Both the position numbers and the translations under genes were made by a program. Shown in pieces: positions 43,460 to 52,252 of a stretch of 64,000 nucleotides of DNA (position 1 is the stretch's first letter; each line of letters begins with the position of its first letter). The notes beneath the pieces were generated by a model. It was not told the origin of the DNA, did no database searches, and saw only the letters and a list, made by a program, of their open reading frames with translations. The DNA comes from G11 sp947167445 (GTDB taxonomy: Bacteria > Bacillota > Clostridia > Lachnospirales > Lachnospiraceae). Location: the NCBI GenBank assembly GCA_947167445.1, contig CAMVID010000014.1, positions 19,132 through 83,131 on the forward strand, written 5' to 3'.

Positions 43460-44641
43460 TTAATCTCTCTCAACGATGGCTGCGCATCCCATGCCGCCGC
43501 CTACGCAAAGGGTTGCAAGGCCCTTCTTGGCGTCTCTCTTCTCCATCTCGTGAAGAAGGGTAACAAGGATTCTGGTACCTGAACATCCAACAGGGTGTCC
43601 CAGAGCAATTGCACCGCCGTTAACGTTTAATTTGTCCATATCAAAGCCAAGGTCATGTCCCACTGCAACTGACTGAGCTGCAAAAGCCTCATTTGCCTCA
43701 ATAAGGTCGAAGTCCTCAATCTTATATCCTGTCTTAGCCATAACCTTTCTTGTGGCTGCTACAGGGCCGATTCCCATGATTCTGGGCTCAACACCGGCAA
43801 GTTCACCGCCAATCCATGTTCCCATGGGCTTAACACCAAGCTCTTTAGCCTTCTCTTCGCTCATTACGATAATAGCTGCAGCCGCATCGTTGATACCTGA
43901 TGAGTTTGCTGCGGTAACCATTCCGTCGGGCTTGAATGCAGGCTTAAGTCCGCTGATGTTCTCCTTGGTTACTCCCTTTCTGGGGCCTTCATCTGTATCA
44001 AAGATAATTGTCTCTTTTTTCTTCTTAACCTCTACAGGAACTATCTCATCCTTGAACTTGCCCTCTGCAATGGCCTTCTCAGCCTTCTGCTGGCTCCATG
44101 CAGCGAACTCGTCAAGCTGTTCTCTTGTAAGTCCCCACTGCTCGCAGATATTCTCGGCTGTGATACCCATGTGAAATCCTCCGAATGCATCTGTAAGAGC
44201 GTCTCTTATCATTGCATCATCCATCTTTGCAGCGCCCATTCTGTAACCGAAACGGGCATCATAAAGAAGGTAAGGTGCCTTACTCATGTTCTCCATACCG
44301 CCGGCAACGATGATGTCTGCATCGCCCGAGGCGATAAGCTTTGCTGCCAGGTTCACACAGTGAAGTCCTGAACCGCAAAGTACGTTAATGGTTGTTGCGG
44401 GTACCTCTACAGGGATGCCAGCGTTTACAGCTGCCTGTCTCGCAGGGTTCTGTCCCAGACCTGCCTGAATAACGCATCCCATATAAACCTCATCAACCTG
44501 CTCAGGTTTGATGCCTGCTCTCTTCATTGCCTCTTTGACTACTATTGTTCCAAGATCAGGTGCGGGGATTCCGCTTAATGTACCTCCCATTGTTCCTATA
44601 GCAGTACGGCAAGCGCCCGCAAGTACTACTTTTCTGTTCAT
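43460..44641 (-). CDS. Acetyl-CoA C-acetyltransferase (thiolase)
   Basis: Condenses two acetyl-CoA to acetoacetyl-CoA, the first step of the clostridial butyrate route. 393 residues. Active-site Cys89 in NVLCGSGLHCVNL, His in GGAIALGHPVGCSG, and the second Cys in CVGGGMGCA are all present. It starts 1 bp after larC, but no hbd, crt or bcd gene is near, so it is not part of a complete butyrate operon here. Gene symbols thlA and atoB are both used for this family. Confidence 0.95.
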   Translation of the reverse strand: MNRKVVLAGACRTAIGTMGGTLSGIPAPDLGTIVVKEAMKRAGIKPEQVDEVYMGCVIQAGLGQNPARQAAVNAGIPVEVPATTINVLCGSGLHCVNLAAKLIASGDADIIVAGGMENMSKAPYLLYDARFGYRMGAAKMDDAMIRDALTDAFGGFHMGITAENICEQWGLTREQLDEFAAWSQQKAEKAIAEGKFKDEIVPVEVKKKKETIIFDTDEGPRKGVTKENISGLKPAFKPDGMVTAANSSGINDAAAAIIVMSEEKAKELGVKPMGTWIGGELAGVEPRIMGIGPVAATRKVMAKTGYKIEDFDLIEANEAFAAQSVAVGHDLGFDMDKLNVNGGAIALGHPVGCSGTRILVTLLHEMEKRDAKKGLATLCVGGGMGCAAIVERD

Positions 44642-44642
44642 A

Positions 44643-45920
44643 TTATAATCCTCCTTTTGGTTTGTTTTTTATCGCTTCAGTAACCATGTTTCTGGCCTCG
44701 GAAAGGCTCACTTTCTTCTCCCTTGCTATCCAGGCAAGATCCTCGTACTCGTACTTCGCATTATTCGTGCCATACCCTTCCGATTTCTTAAGTCTCACCT
44801 GTCCCATGGGAGTATCAAATGCTTCGGTGGTTCGATTCAGTATGTATCTGTTGTAGGTTTTCTCCCTGATTCCAAGGGTGGACGTGTATTTGAACATTCC
44901 CGCAATCAGATTATCCTTGTCATTTTCATTGCAAAGGACATGAATCTCGGTTCCCGGTCTGTTCTTCTTCATATAAATTGATATGGTAAAAACGTCAAGT
45001 GCTCCCATTGTGAGAAGATTCTCGCAGGCGAAACCCACTTCTTCTCCCGTCATGTCATCCACATCGCAGACAAGCTCGTTCACGGTTTCACCCACAAATT
45101 CATCCGATGTTGCCTTCTTAATTGACATATATCTCTTCTGTCTTTTTTCCGATGTGGGAACGTACTCTTCTCCATAGAACATTCTGACGCAGTTGGCTCT
45201 CTCAAAATCCTTTTTCCCCAGGCCATAACCTATAGCCTCGGAGGTCATGACAGGCATATCATCATACTCATCCACAAAGTTCTTAAGGAGAGCTGCTCCG
45301 GTAGGTGTGCAAAGCTCACCCTTTATCTCAGAACCATAGTTGGGAATCCCCGACAACAGTACTGCTGTAGCCGGTGCAGGTACCGGCAGAATTCCGTGAG
45401 CGCATTTAACCTGGCCCGAGCCCACATTTACAGGTGAAGCCACAACCTTTTCGGGCTTAAGTTTTTTGAGCATATAGCAAAATGCAGTGATATCCGCAAT
45501 GGCATCCAGATCTCCAACCTCATGGAAATGGATCATCTCCACAACCTGGCCGTGTACCTTGCTCTCCGCGCCCGCAATCAGCTTATATACATTAAGGACT
45601 TCGTTCTTAACGTCAGTTTCAAGTTTAAGTCCGTTTATTATCTTTTCAACTCTTTCAAGGGTCCTGCCATGATGATGGTGATGATGCTCGTGATCATGGT
45701 CATGCTCCTCGCCTTCTTCCTCGTCATATACCGTGACTACGAATTGGCTTCCCTTAATGCCGCACTTCTCCGCACCTTTTCTTTTGTAAATAACCCCCGG
45801 AACCCCTATTGCATTAAGTTCATTTATAGTCCCGGGAATATCAGGCATAAGCTCCAATAATGCTCCTGAAAGCATGTCGCCCGCAGCACCCATTCCGCAA
45901 TCAATGTAGAGTGTTTTCAT
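44643..45920 (-). CDS. larC: Nickel pincer cofactor biosynthesis protein LarC
   Basis: CTP-dependent enzyme that inserts nickel into the pyridinium-based pincer cofactor of lactate racemase-type enzymes. About 425 residues in one reading frame: LYIDCGMGAAGDM at the start, a His/Asp/Glu stretch near residues 75-90 (EEHDHDHEHHHHHHGR) likely to hold Ni, and the conserved C-terminal part. In Lactobacillus plantarum the protein is made by frameshifting between larC1 and larC2; here no shift is needed. ATG 45920 is used because AAGGAG overlaps the in-frame ATG at 45929. Confidence 0.93.
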   Translation of the reverse strand: MKTLYIDCGMGAAGDMLSGALLELMPDIPGTINELNAIGVPGVIYKRKGAEKCGIKGSQFVVTVYDEEEGEEHDHDHEHHHHHHGRTLERVEKIINGLKLETDVKNEVLNVYKLIAGAESKVHGQVVEMIHFHEVGDLDAIADITAFCYMLKKLKPEKVVASPVNVGSGQVKCAHGILPVPAPATAVLLSGIPNYGSEIKGELCTPTGAALLKNFVDEYDDMPVMTSEAIGYGLGKKDFERANCVRMFYGEEYVPTSEKRQKRYMSIKKATSDEFVGETVNELVCDVDDMTGEEVGFACENLLTMGALDVFTISIYMKKNRPGTEIHVLCNENDKDNLIAGMFKYTSTLGIREKTYNRYILNRTTEAFDTPMGQVRLKKSEGYGTNNAKYEYEDLAWIAREKKVSLSEARNMVTEAIKNKPKGGL

Positions 45921-45938
45921 ACCCTTCATCTCCTTGTC

Positions 45939-46685
45939 TTACTTTATATGATTAATCATTGAGGCAAAGTAACCTGCCCCAAAGCCATTGTCAATATTTT
46001 CAACCGCAACACCGCTTGCACAGGAATTTAGCATTGATAAAAGTGCAGACAAGCCCTCAAAGCTTGCTCCATACCCAACACTTGTGGGTACGGCAATAAC
46101 AGGACAGTCAGCAAGGCCTCCTATAACGCTGGCCAAAGCCCCTTCCATTCCTGCCACAGCAATAATGACTGTGGCACTCATTATTTCATCCATATGGTCA
46201 AGTAAGCGATGTAATCCGGCTACACCCACATCATAGAGTCTGACCACTTCATTTCCCAAAGCCTCGGCAGTAATTGCAGCCTCCTCTGAAACAGGCATAT
46301 CGCTGGTTCCGCCTGTGGCAACAACAATCTTGCCTCTTCCGCTTGGCTTTGGCTTCTCTCCAACTATTCCTATTCTTGAGACGGGATCATAATCAAGTTT
46401 AACCTCTGAAGAAACCTCGGCTGCTTTTTCAGGATCCATTCTGGTAATAAGAATTGTTTTGTTGCCGTTGTCTCTAAGGCTCTTTGCAATTCCTATTATC
46501 TGTTCTGCGCTCTTTCCGGCACCATATATAACTTCGGTTACACCCTGTCTGGCCTTTCTGTGAAGGTCCACCTTTGCATATCCAAGATCCTCATAGGGCT
46601 CCTTCTTAATCAATAAAAGGGCGTCATCTACGGATATATCTCCATTATTCAGTTTTTCAAGTACTGTTCTGATTTCTGTATTCAT
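45939..46685 (-). CDS. larB: Nickel pincer cofactor biosynthesis protein LarB
   Basis: About 248 residues. LarB carboxylates and hydrolyses nicotinic acid adenine dinucleotide, the first step of the pincer cofactor; the C-terminal half is AIR-carboxylase-like (VATGGTSDMPVSEEAA, GVAGLHRLLD, AVPTSVGYG). The upstream ATG at 46697 falls inside a TATAAT motif, so I prefer 46685, although no clear ribosome binding site precedes either. LarB, LarC and thiolase form one operon. LarE and a LarA-type racemase, the other parts of the pathway, are not in the window. Confidence 0.9.
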   Translation of the reverse strand: MNTEIRTVLEKLNNGDISVDDALLLIKKEPYEDLGYAKVDLHRKARQGVTEVIYGAGKSAEQIIGIAKSLRDNGNKTILITRMDPEKAAEVSSEVKLDYDPVSRIGIVGEKPKPSGRGKIVVATGGTSDMPVSEEAAITAEALGNEVVRLYDVGVAGLHRLLDHMDEIMSATVIIAVAGMEGALASVIGGLADCPVIAVPTSVGYGASFEGLSALLSMLNSCASGVAVENIDNGFGAGYFASMINHIK

Positions 46686-46705
46686 AAGTGCTTTCATTAT
46701 AACAC

Positions 46706-46734
46706 AAAAATACCCCTCACAAATGTGAGGGGTA
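46706..46734 (-). terminator. Terminator of the carboxyltransferase/sodium-pump operon
   Basis: Perfect 11-bp stem (46711-46721 with 46724-46734, two-base loop) and T5 on the minus strand, starting 13 bases after the oadA stop codon. The larB -10 box begins immediately after it. Confidence 0.88.
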
Positions 46735-46747
46735 AATTAATAACTTA

Positions 46748-48184
46748 TTAAACGGGGTATGCACCGTTCTTTGTATCTGCGATAGATACGTCAACCTTCT
46801 CCTGCTGAGCCTGACGATACTTGAAGAAGTCCATAGCAACCTGAGGGAAGAGTGCGTATGAAAGTACGTCCTCATCCTGCTGCTTGTACTGCTTCATCTC
46901 TGACTCAAGCTGAGCAAGCTCGGGCTTGTCGTGGCCAGTAGCCTCTGCGGAACGAGCTGTTGATCTCTTCTCACCGGGAATAACCTTGTTGATTACTTCC
47001 TCGTTCATAGGCTTAACAGTCTGACCGTAGTTACCTCTTAAGAGATCCTTGAACTCACCTGTAGCCATCTTGTATCTCTCACCCATGAGTACGTTGAAGA
47101 TAGCCTGTGTACCAACGATCTGTGATGAAGGTGTAACAAGAGGGGGCTCACCGCAGTCCTTACGAACTCTGGGGATTTCCTCAAGTACTTCCTGATACTT
47201 GTCTTCTGCGTTCTGCTCTTTAAGCTGAGATACCATGTTTGAAAGCATACCACCGGGTACCTGGTACAGAAGAGTCTTGATGTTTACGCCGAGCACCTTT
47301 GTGCTCATTAAGCCGCTCTCGATGCACTCTTCTCTGTAAGGTCTCCAGTAATCGGCAATCTCTGCAAGAAGGTTCTGGTCATAACCTGTGTCATAGGGAG
47401 TTCCCTTGAAGGTCTCAACCATAACCTCTGTAGCGGGCTGTGAAGTACCGAGTGCAAAAGGTGAAATTGCACAGTCGATAACGTCAACACCTGCCTCAAC
47501 TGCCTTAAGGTATGTCATTGAAGCTACACCTGAAGTGTAGTGAGTATGTAACTGGATAGGAAGGTTTGTGTTCTCCTTCATAGCCTTGATAAGCTGCTCT
47601 GCCTTGTAAGGTACAAGTAAGCCTGCCATATCCTTGATACAGATGGAATCAGCACCCATCTCCTCGATCTTCTTAGCCATGTCTGCCCAGTACTCTAAGG
47701 TATAAGCATCACCAAGTGTATAGGAAAGTGCAACCTGAGCTGCGCCTCTTCCTTCCTGCTTCTTGATCTTGTTTGTTGCATCAACTGCAGCCTGTAAGTT
47801 ACGAAGGTCATTTAAGCAGTCGAAAATTCTGATGATATCGATACCGTTTGCGATCGATTTCTCAACGAAAGCGTAAACCACATCATCTGCATAAGGTCTG
47901 TAACCTAAGATGTTCTGTCCTCTGAAGAGCATCTGAAGTTTTGTGTTCTTAAATCCGTCTCTGAGCTTTCTTAATCTCTCCCAGGGATCTTCCTTTAAGA
48001 ATCTTAAAGAAGCGTCGAATGTTGCACCACCCCAGCACTCTACTGCGGCATATCCGACTTTATCCATTTTGTCAACGATGGGAAGCATCTTCTCGGTAGG
48101 CATTCTTGTTGCAATCAGGGACTGATGTGCATCACGAAGAACGGTTTCCATGATTCCAATCGGTTTCTTAACCTGTTCTGACAT
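46748..48184 (-). CDS. Oxaloacetate decarboxylase alpha / transcarboxylase 5S-type carboxyltransferase
   Basis: 478 residues: HMGL-like carboxyltransferase domain, with ETVLRDAHQSLIATRM at the start, the metal site HTHYTSGV, the carbamylated Lys in ICIKDMAGLLVPY, and the PYC_OADA region after residue 300. It transfers carboxyl between oxaloacetate/pyruvate and biotin. It lacks the C-terminal biotinyl domain of classical OadA (about 590 residues); a separate carrier is encoded upstream. It is the last of five genes. GGAGG precedes the ATG. Confidence 0.93.
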   Translation of the reverse strand: MSEQVKKPIGIMETVLRDAHQSLIATRMPTEKMLPIVDKMDKVGYAAVECWGGATFDASLRFLKEDPWERLRKLRDGFKNTKLQMLFRGQNILGYRPYADDVVYAFVEKSIANGIDIIRIFDCLNDLRNLQAAVDATNKIKKQEGRGAAQVALSYTLGDAYTLEYWADMAKKIEEMGADSICIKDMAGLLVPYKAEQLIKAMKENTNLPIQLHTHYTSGVASMTYLKAVEAGVDVIDCAISPFALGTSQPATEVMVETFKGTPYDTGYDQNLLAEIADYWRPYREECIESGLMSTKVLGVNIKTLLYQVPGGMLSNMVSQLKEQNAEDKYQEVLEEIPRVRKDCGEPPLVTPSSQIVGTQAIFNVLMGERYKMATGEFKDLLRGNYGQTVKPMNEEVINKVIPGEKRSTARSAEATGHDKPELAQLESEMKQYKQQDEDVLSYALFPQVAMDFFKYRQAQQEKVDVSIADTKNGAYPV

Positions 48185-48238
48185 TTCCTATATCCTCCAT
48201 ATTTTATGAAACAAGTAAAATTCGTTTATATCTTCGAT

Positions 48239-49390
48239 TTAGAATACTCCAAAGATAGCCATGAATGTTCCGGCTGCAACTGCAGTACCGATAACGCCGG
48301 CTACGTTGGGACCCATAGCATGCATGAGAAGGAAGTTTGTAGGGTCTGCCTCTGCACCTACCTTCTGAGATACACGAGCTGCCATAGGAACGGCAGATAC
48401 ACCTGCAGAACCGATCAAAGGATTAACCTTTCCGCGGGTAAGCAGGCACATCAGTTTACCGAAGAGTACACCTGCCATCGTACCGAAAGCAAATGCAATA
48501 AGACCAAGAATAACGATCTTGATTGTATCAAGGTTAAGGAAAGCTTCGGCTGATGTGGTAGCTCCTACGGATGTACCAAGCAAAATAACTACGATATACA
48601 TCATTGCGTTTGATGCTGTCTCTGTAAGCTGACGAACAACGCCGGACTCTCTGAAGAGGTTACCAAGCATAAGCATACCAACCAAAGGAGCGGTTGTGGG
48701 AAGAATCAAACAAACAACAACGGTAACAACGATAGGGAAAAGAACCTTCTCAAGTTTGGAAACAGGGCGAAGCTGCTCCATCTTGATCTTTCTTTCTCTC
48801 TCTGTTGTGAAAAGCTTCATAATAGGGGGCTGGATAATAGGAACCAGTGACATGTAGGAATAAGCTGCAACTGCGATAGGTCCAAGTAAGCCGGTCTGTC
48901 CAAGTTTTCCTGCAAGGAAAATGGATGTAGGGCCGTCTGCACCACCGATGATTGAAATAGCTGCAGCTGCCTTGTCGTTGAATCCCATGAACATTGCTCC
49001 GAAGTAAGCGGCAAAGATACCGAACTGTGCGGAAGCACCCAAAAGGAAGCTCTTGGGGTTAGCAATGAGGGGACCGAAGTCTGTCATTGCACCTACACCC
49101 ATGAAAATGAGTGAAGGAAGGATGGAAAACTCATCCAGAATATAGAAATAATACAGTAAGCCGCCTACGCCGCTATCCGAATCAGCTGCATGAAGCATAA
49201 TGTCGGGATAGATGTTTACGAGGAGCATACCGAATGCTATCGGAAGTAAAAGCAAAGGCTCAAATTCCTTGGCGATAGCAAGATAAAGGAATACAAAGGC
49301 AACCAGAATCATAATAAAGTTACCGACTGTCAAGTTAAAGAAGGCAGTCTGATGAATCAGGTTACTCATTGTGTTTACAATATAATCCAT
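48239..49390 (-). CDS. Sodium ion-translocating decarboxylase beta subunit
   Basis: 383-residue polytopic membrane protein (about 9-11 helices) of the OadB/MmdB/GcdB family. It decarboxylates carboxybiotin and pumps Na out. Conserved segments GVGAMTDFGPLIANPKS, IIGGADGPTSIFLAGKL and NPLIGSAGVSAVPMAARVSQ contain the Asp of GADGPT that is essential in characterised pumps. It sits between the biotin carrier and the carboxyltransferase. Confidence 0.95.
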   Translation of the reverse strand: MDYIVNTMSNLIHQTAFFNLTVGNFIMILVAFVFLYLAIAKEFEPLLLLPIAFGMLLVNIYPDIMLHAADSDSGVGGLLYYFYILDEFSILPSLIFMGVGAMTDFGPLIANPKSFLLGASAQFGIFAAYFGAMFMGFNDKAAAAISIIGGADGPTSIFLAGKLGQTGLLGPIAVAAYSYMSLVPIIQPPIMKLFTTERERKIKMEQLRPVSKLEKVLFPIVVTVVVCLILPTTAPLVGMLMLGNLFRESGVVRQLTETASNAMMYIVVILLGTSVGATTSAEAFLNLDTIKIVILGLIAFAFGTMAGVLFGKLMCLLTRGKVNPLIGSAGVSAVPMAARVSQKVGAEADPTNFLLMHAMGPNVAGVIGTAVAAGTFMAIFGVF

Positions 49391-49440
49391 TTGCTGACCT
49401 CCTGTTGAATTTTGATGATTATACTCACCAATTAATTAGA

Positions 49441-49806
49441 TTAGTTCATTGTAGCGAGAACTGCACCTGCTTCAACAGAATCGCCAACTGCAACGTCGAT
49501 AGATGCCACTGTTCCGTCCTGAGGAGCGACAACAGGAATCTCCATCTTCATTGCCTCTACGATAACTACAGCGTCACCGGCCTTAACTGCCTGACCAACG
49601 CTGGCTTCAATCTTGAATACTTTACCTGCAGCACCTGCTTTGATCTGAACACTGCCTGCGCCTGCTGCTTTGGGAGCTGCTGCGGGAGCTGCCTTGGGTG
49701 CTGCCTTGGGAGCTGCGGGAGCTTTAACTGCTGCAGCTGCGCCATTAGCCTCTTCTACTGTTACATCATATACGTTGCCATTTACGGTAATGGTATAATT
49801 CTTCAT
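49441..49806 (-). CDS. Biotin carboxyl carrier protein of the decarboxylase
   Basis: About 121 residues: a short N-terminal region, an Ala/Pro/Lys-rich flexible linker (about 25-55) and a biotinyl domain in which Lys of EAMKMEIP is biotinylated. The linker resembles those of GcdC, MmdC and the 1.3S transcarboxylase subunit. Start 49806 has GGAGG eight bases upstream; the ATG at 49821 is inside that site. It carries the carboxyl group between the two carboxyltransferases and the beta subunit. Confidence 0.94.
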   Translation of the reverse strand: MKNYTITVNGNVYDVTVEEANGAAAAVKAPAAPKAAPKAAPAAAPKAAGAGSVQIKAGAAGKVFKIEASVGQAVKAGDAVVIVEAMKMEIPVVAPQDGTVASIDVAVGDSVEAGAVLATMN

Positions 49807-49829
49807 TTTATAATCCTCCATATAATATG

Positions 49830-50645
49830 TTATCGTGCACGTCTGATGGAACGAACTACGAAACCGTCTGTGCTTACAGCACCTTCGCTGGCTGCGATAG
49901 CTGCAGAAATAACTGCCACAAGTTCCAAATCATCGGTAAGGTTCTCTGCAACGGGAGCGCTAACGGCTGCAGGTGCAGGAGCCTTGTCATTATTTTTAGC
50001 TTTAGCGGCTTTCTTCTTCTCAATTACTGCAAAGATATTGAAGCAGTAAATAATAGCCATGATAAGAATAAGCACGATGAAAACGGTACCCATACCAAGT
50101 AATGTATTAAGGCCTGCCTTCTCACCGATTTCAGCTGATGTCATATCAGCATTGATAGAAACTGTATCTACCGATAAGAAACGCTTGGTTGAGAAAATGA
50201 CCTCAATCGATCCGTTCTTCTTTTCGCAGACTACAGGAACTGTAACTGTAATTGTGGATTTATCTCTCTTTACAGTAACGTTTTCCTTGTCATAAGACTG
50301 AACGGCGCCCATCTTCTTGCCGGCATCCTGGAAAGATCTGATGGCACTCTTTACGCCTTCTCCGTCGAAAGATAAGGTGTCATATCCGGCCTGCTGAGCA
50401 ACGCCCATGAACTGAGTTTCTGTAATATATGCAGCCTCAGCAATTGTGAAATTGTCGATAAACTGCTGAGCGATCTCGTTGTCCATGAATGTTGTTGCAT
50501 AATAAGGAGCGATATAATCAACTGCAAGCTTCTCGGCTGTTGATTCTTTTGCAAGATCCATCTGGGAAGCTTCCTCGGTTGCTCCGCAAGCGGTCAGGCT
50601 AAAGATACAGGTAACCATGCAAAGAATTGCAAGAATTTTTTTCAT
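49830..50645 (-). CDS. OadG-like gamma subunit fused to an extracytoplasmic lipoprotein domain
   Basis: 271 residues. The C-terminal 90 residues resemble OadG/MmdD: one membrane helix (about 190-215; GMGTVFIVLILIMAIIYCF) followed by a charged and Ala/Pro-rich cytoplasmic segment. Before it stands a lipoprotein-type signal with lipobox SLTAC (Cys20) and a ~165-residue extracytoplasmic domain that typical gamma subunits (about 80-120 residues) lack. The gene lies between mmdA-like and the biotin carrier. The function of the extra domain is unknown. Confidence 0.83.
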   Translation of the reverse strand: MKKILAILCMVTCIFSLTACGATEEASQMDLAKESTAEKLAVDYIAPYYATTFMDNEIAQQFIDNFTIAEAAYITETQFMGVAQQAGYDTLSFDGEGVKSAIRSFQDAGKKMGAVQSYDKENVTVKRDKSTITVTVPVVCEKKNGSIEVIFSTKRFLSVDTVSINADMTSAEIGEKAGLNTLLGMGTVFIVLILIMAIIYCFNIFAVIEKKKAAKAKNNDKAPAPAAVSAPVAENLTDDLELVAVISAAIAASEGAVSTDGFVVRSIRRAR

Positions 50646-50662
50646 ATGTTTATCACCCTTTC

Positions 50663-52093
50663 TTAAACCGTACCGTGCTTTTTAGCGGGACGTTCTTCGC
50701 TCTTAGTAAACAGCATTTCAAATGCGCCGATAAGATATTTTCTTGTGTCGGCTGCATCAACAATCTGGTCTACATATCCTCTCTTGGCTGCGCTTACTAC
50801 GTTATTCTGAAGCTCGGCATAAGCCTTAGACTCCTTAGAAATAACTTCTTCGCTCTCGCCATCATACATAACCTTTGCAGCAAGCTTGGCATCCATTGTA
50901 CCAATCTGTGCGTCAGGCCATGCTATTGTGATATCGCATCCTACTGCCTTTGAGTTCATGGCAACGTATGCGCTACCGAATGCCTTGCCGATAACAACAT
51001 TCACCTTGGGGGTTGTTGCATTTGCAAAAGCATATGTAAGCTTTGCAACAGCCTTTGCGATCTCTTTCTCGCTCTCAACCGTTGACTCAAAGCCTGTTAC
51101 ATTTGTAAGTGTTAATACAGGGATTGAGAAAGCATCACAGAAGTTAACGAAATCAGCTGCCTTCTTGGCACCGTTTACGCTAAGTACTGCATCAAACTTC
51201 TCTGCTTCCTTACCTTCTTCATCATAAACCTTTGTACGGTTGGCAACACAGCCTACGGTTGCACCGTTAAGTCTGATAAAGCCTGTAACCATATCCTTGG
51301 CATAGTTCTCTTTTACTTCGAAGAAGAAGTTGTCATCTGCAATCTGTGAAAGTGCGATTGATGTATCCTCAACACAGTTAGCCAGGTCGGCACATACTCT
51401 GTTAAGATCATCCTCACAATCAGTCATGGAATCATCAACCTCGTTGTTTGAAGGAAGCATAGCAACAAGTTCTCTGATGCCTGCGAAGATATCTTCTTCA
51501 GTTCCTACGAAATCAACAAGTCCGCTTTCCTTTGCAATAAAGTCAGCGCTTGCTGTGTCACACTTTGATGTGTAGTTGCCTGCCAATGCATTGGGTGCAT
51601 TAACAAATAACTTTGCATTCTTCTCTTCCATGAATGTAAAGTCTGCAAGTGAAGGCATAATTGCAAGTCCGCCGCCGCAGCTTCCGAAGATAGCTGTGAT
51701 CTGGGGGATAACACCTGAAGCGTCAGCCATCTTTGCATAGATCTGGCCGAATGCATTTAATGCATCGGTAGATTCCTGAAGGCGAACGCCTGTAGAATCA
51801 ATCAAGCCAATAACAGGTGAACCTGTTTTCATGGCAAGATCATAGAGGTTTGCAATTTTCTTAGCATGCATTTCACCAACGGAACCGCCTAAAACAGCTG
51901 CGTCCTGGCTATACACATACACAAGACTGCCGTTTACGACTCCGTATCCGGTGATTACACCGTCAGAAGGAGTCTCATTGAGTTTCAGATTGAAATCAGT
52001 AGCTCTGGCTGTGACGAGCGCACCGAGTTCAACGAAACTGTTCTCATCGACGAGAGAATTGATTCTCTGTCGAGCCTGTGAATTAGTACTCAT
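50663..52093 (-). CDS. Acyl-CoA carboxyltransferase (MmdA / 12S transcarboxylase type)
   Basis: 476-residue member of the biotin-dependent acyl-CoA carboxyltransferase family. N-terminal and C-terminal crotonase-like halves; oxyanion-hole glycines in FGSCGGGLAIMPSL and VIGKAFGSAYVAMNS are seen. Related proteins are the 12S subunit of methylmalonyl-CoA:pyruvate transcarboxylase, MmdA and the glutaconyl-CoA decarboxylase alpha subunit. It is first in the operon; a TATAGT at 52147-52152 with a poor -35 could be the promoter. Which acyl-CoA is used cannot be told from sequence; methylmalonyl-CoA or malonyl-CoA are likely. Confidence 0.9.
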   Translation of the reverse strand: MSTNSQARQRINSLVDENSFVELGALVTARATDFNLKLNETPSDGVITGYGVVNGSLVYVYSQDAAVLGGSVGEMHAKKIANLYDLAMKTGSPVIGLIDSTGVRLQESTDALNAFGQIYAKMADASGVIPQITAIFGSCGGGLAIMPSLADFTFMEEKNAKLFVNAPNALAGNYTSKCDTASADFIAKESGLVDFVGTEEDIFAGIRELVAMLPSNNEVDDSMTDCEDDLNRVCADLANCVEDTSIALSQIADDNFFFEVKENYAKDMVTGFIRLNGATVGCVANRTKVYDEEGKEAEKFDAVLSVNGAKKAADFVNFCDAFSIPVLTLTNVTGFESTVESEKEIAKAVAKLTYAFANATTPKVNVVIGKAFGSAYVAMNSKAVGCDITIAWPDAQIGTMDAKLAAKVMYDGESEEVISKESKAYAELQNNVVSAAKRGYVDQIVDAADTRKYLIGAFEMLFTKSEERPAKKHGTV

Positions 52094-52200
52094 TAATTCA
52101 GCCCTCCATTTATAAATAAATTAAAGATTTTTATGCATACGCTACTACTATAGCACAAAGTATTAAAAAAGCATAGACAAAGTTTTAACATTTTTTTAAG

Positions 52201-52230
52201 AAAAAGCCCGTGAAGTTTGTACTCCACGGG
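52201..52230 (-). terminator. Terminator of scpA-scpB
   Basis: Ten-bp stem with one G-U pair (52207-52216 with 52221-52230, loop of four), then CTTTTTCTT on the minus strand. It begins 22 bases after the scpB stop. Confidence 0.82.
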
Positions 52231-52252
52231 ACATATCTCATACTATATTTGA

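Noticed and set aside
48239..49390. Na/citrate or other generic transporter for the beta subunit
   Set aside because: GADGPT and the position between a biotin carrier and carboxyltransferase identify the decarboxylase beta subunit.
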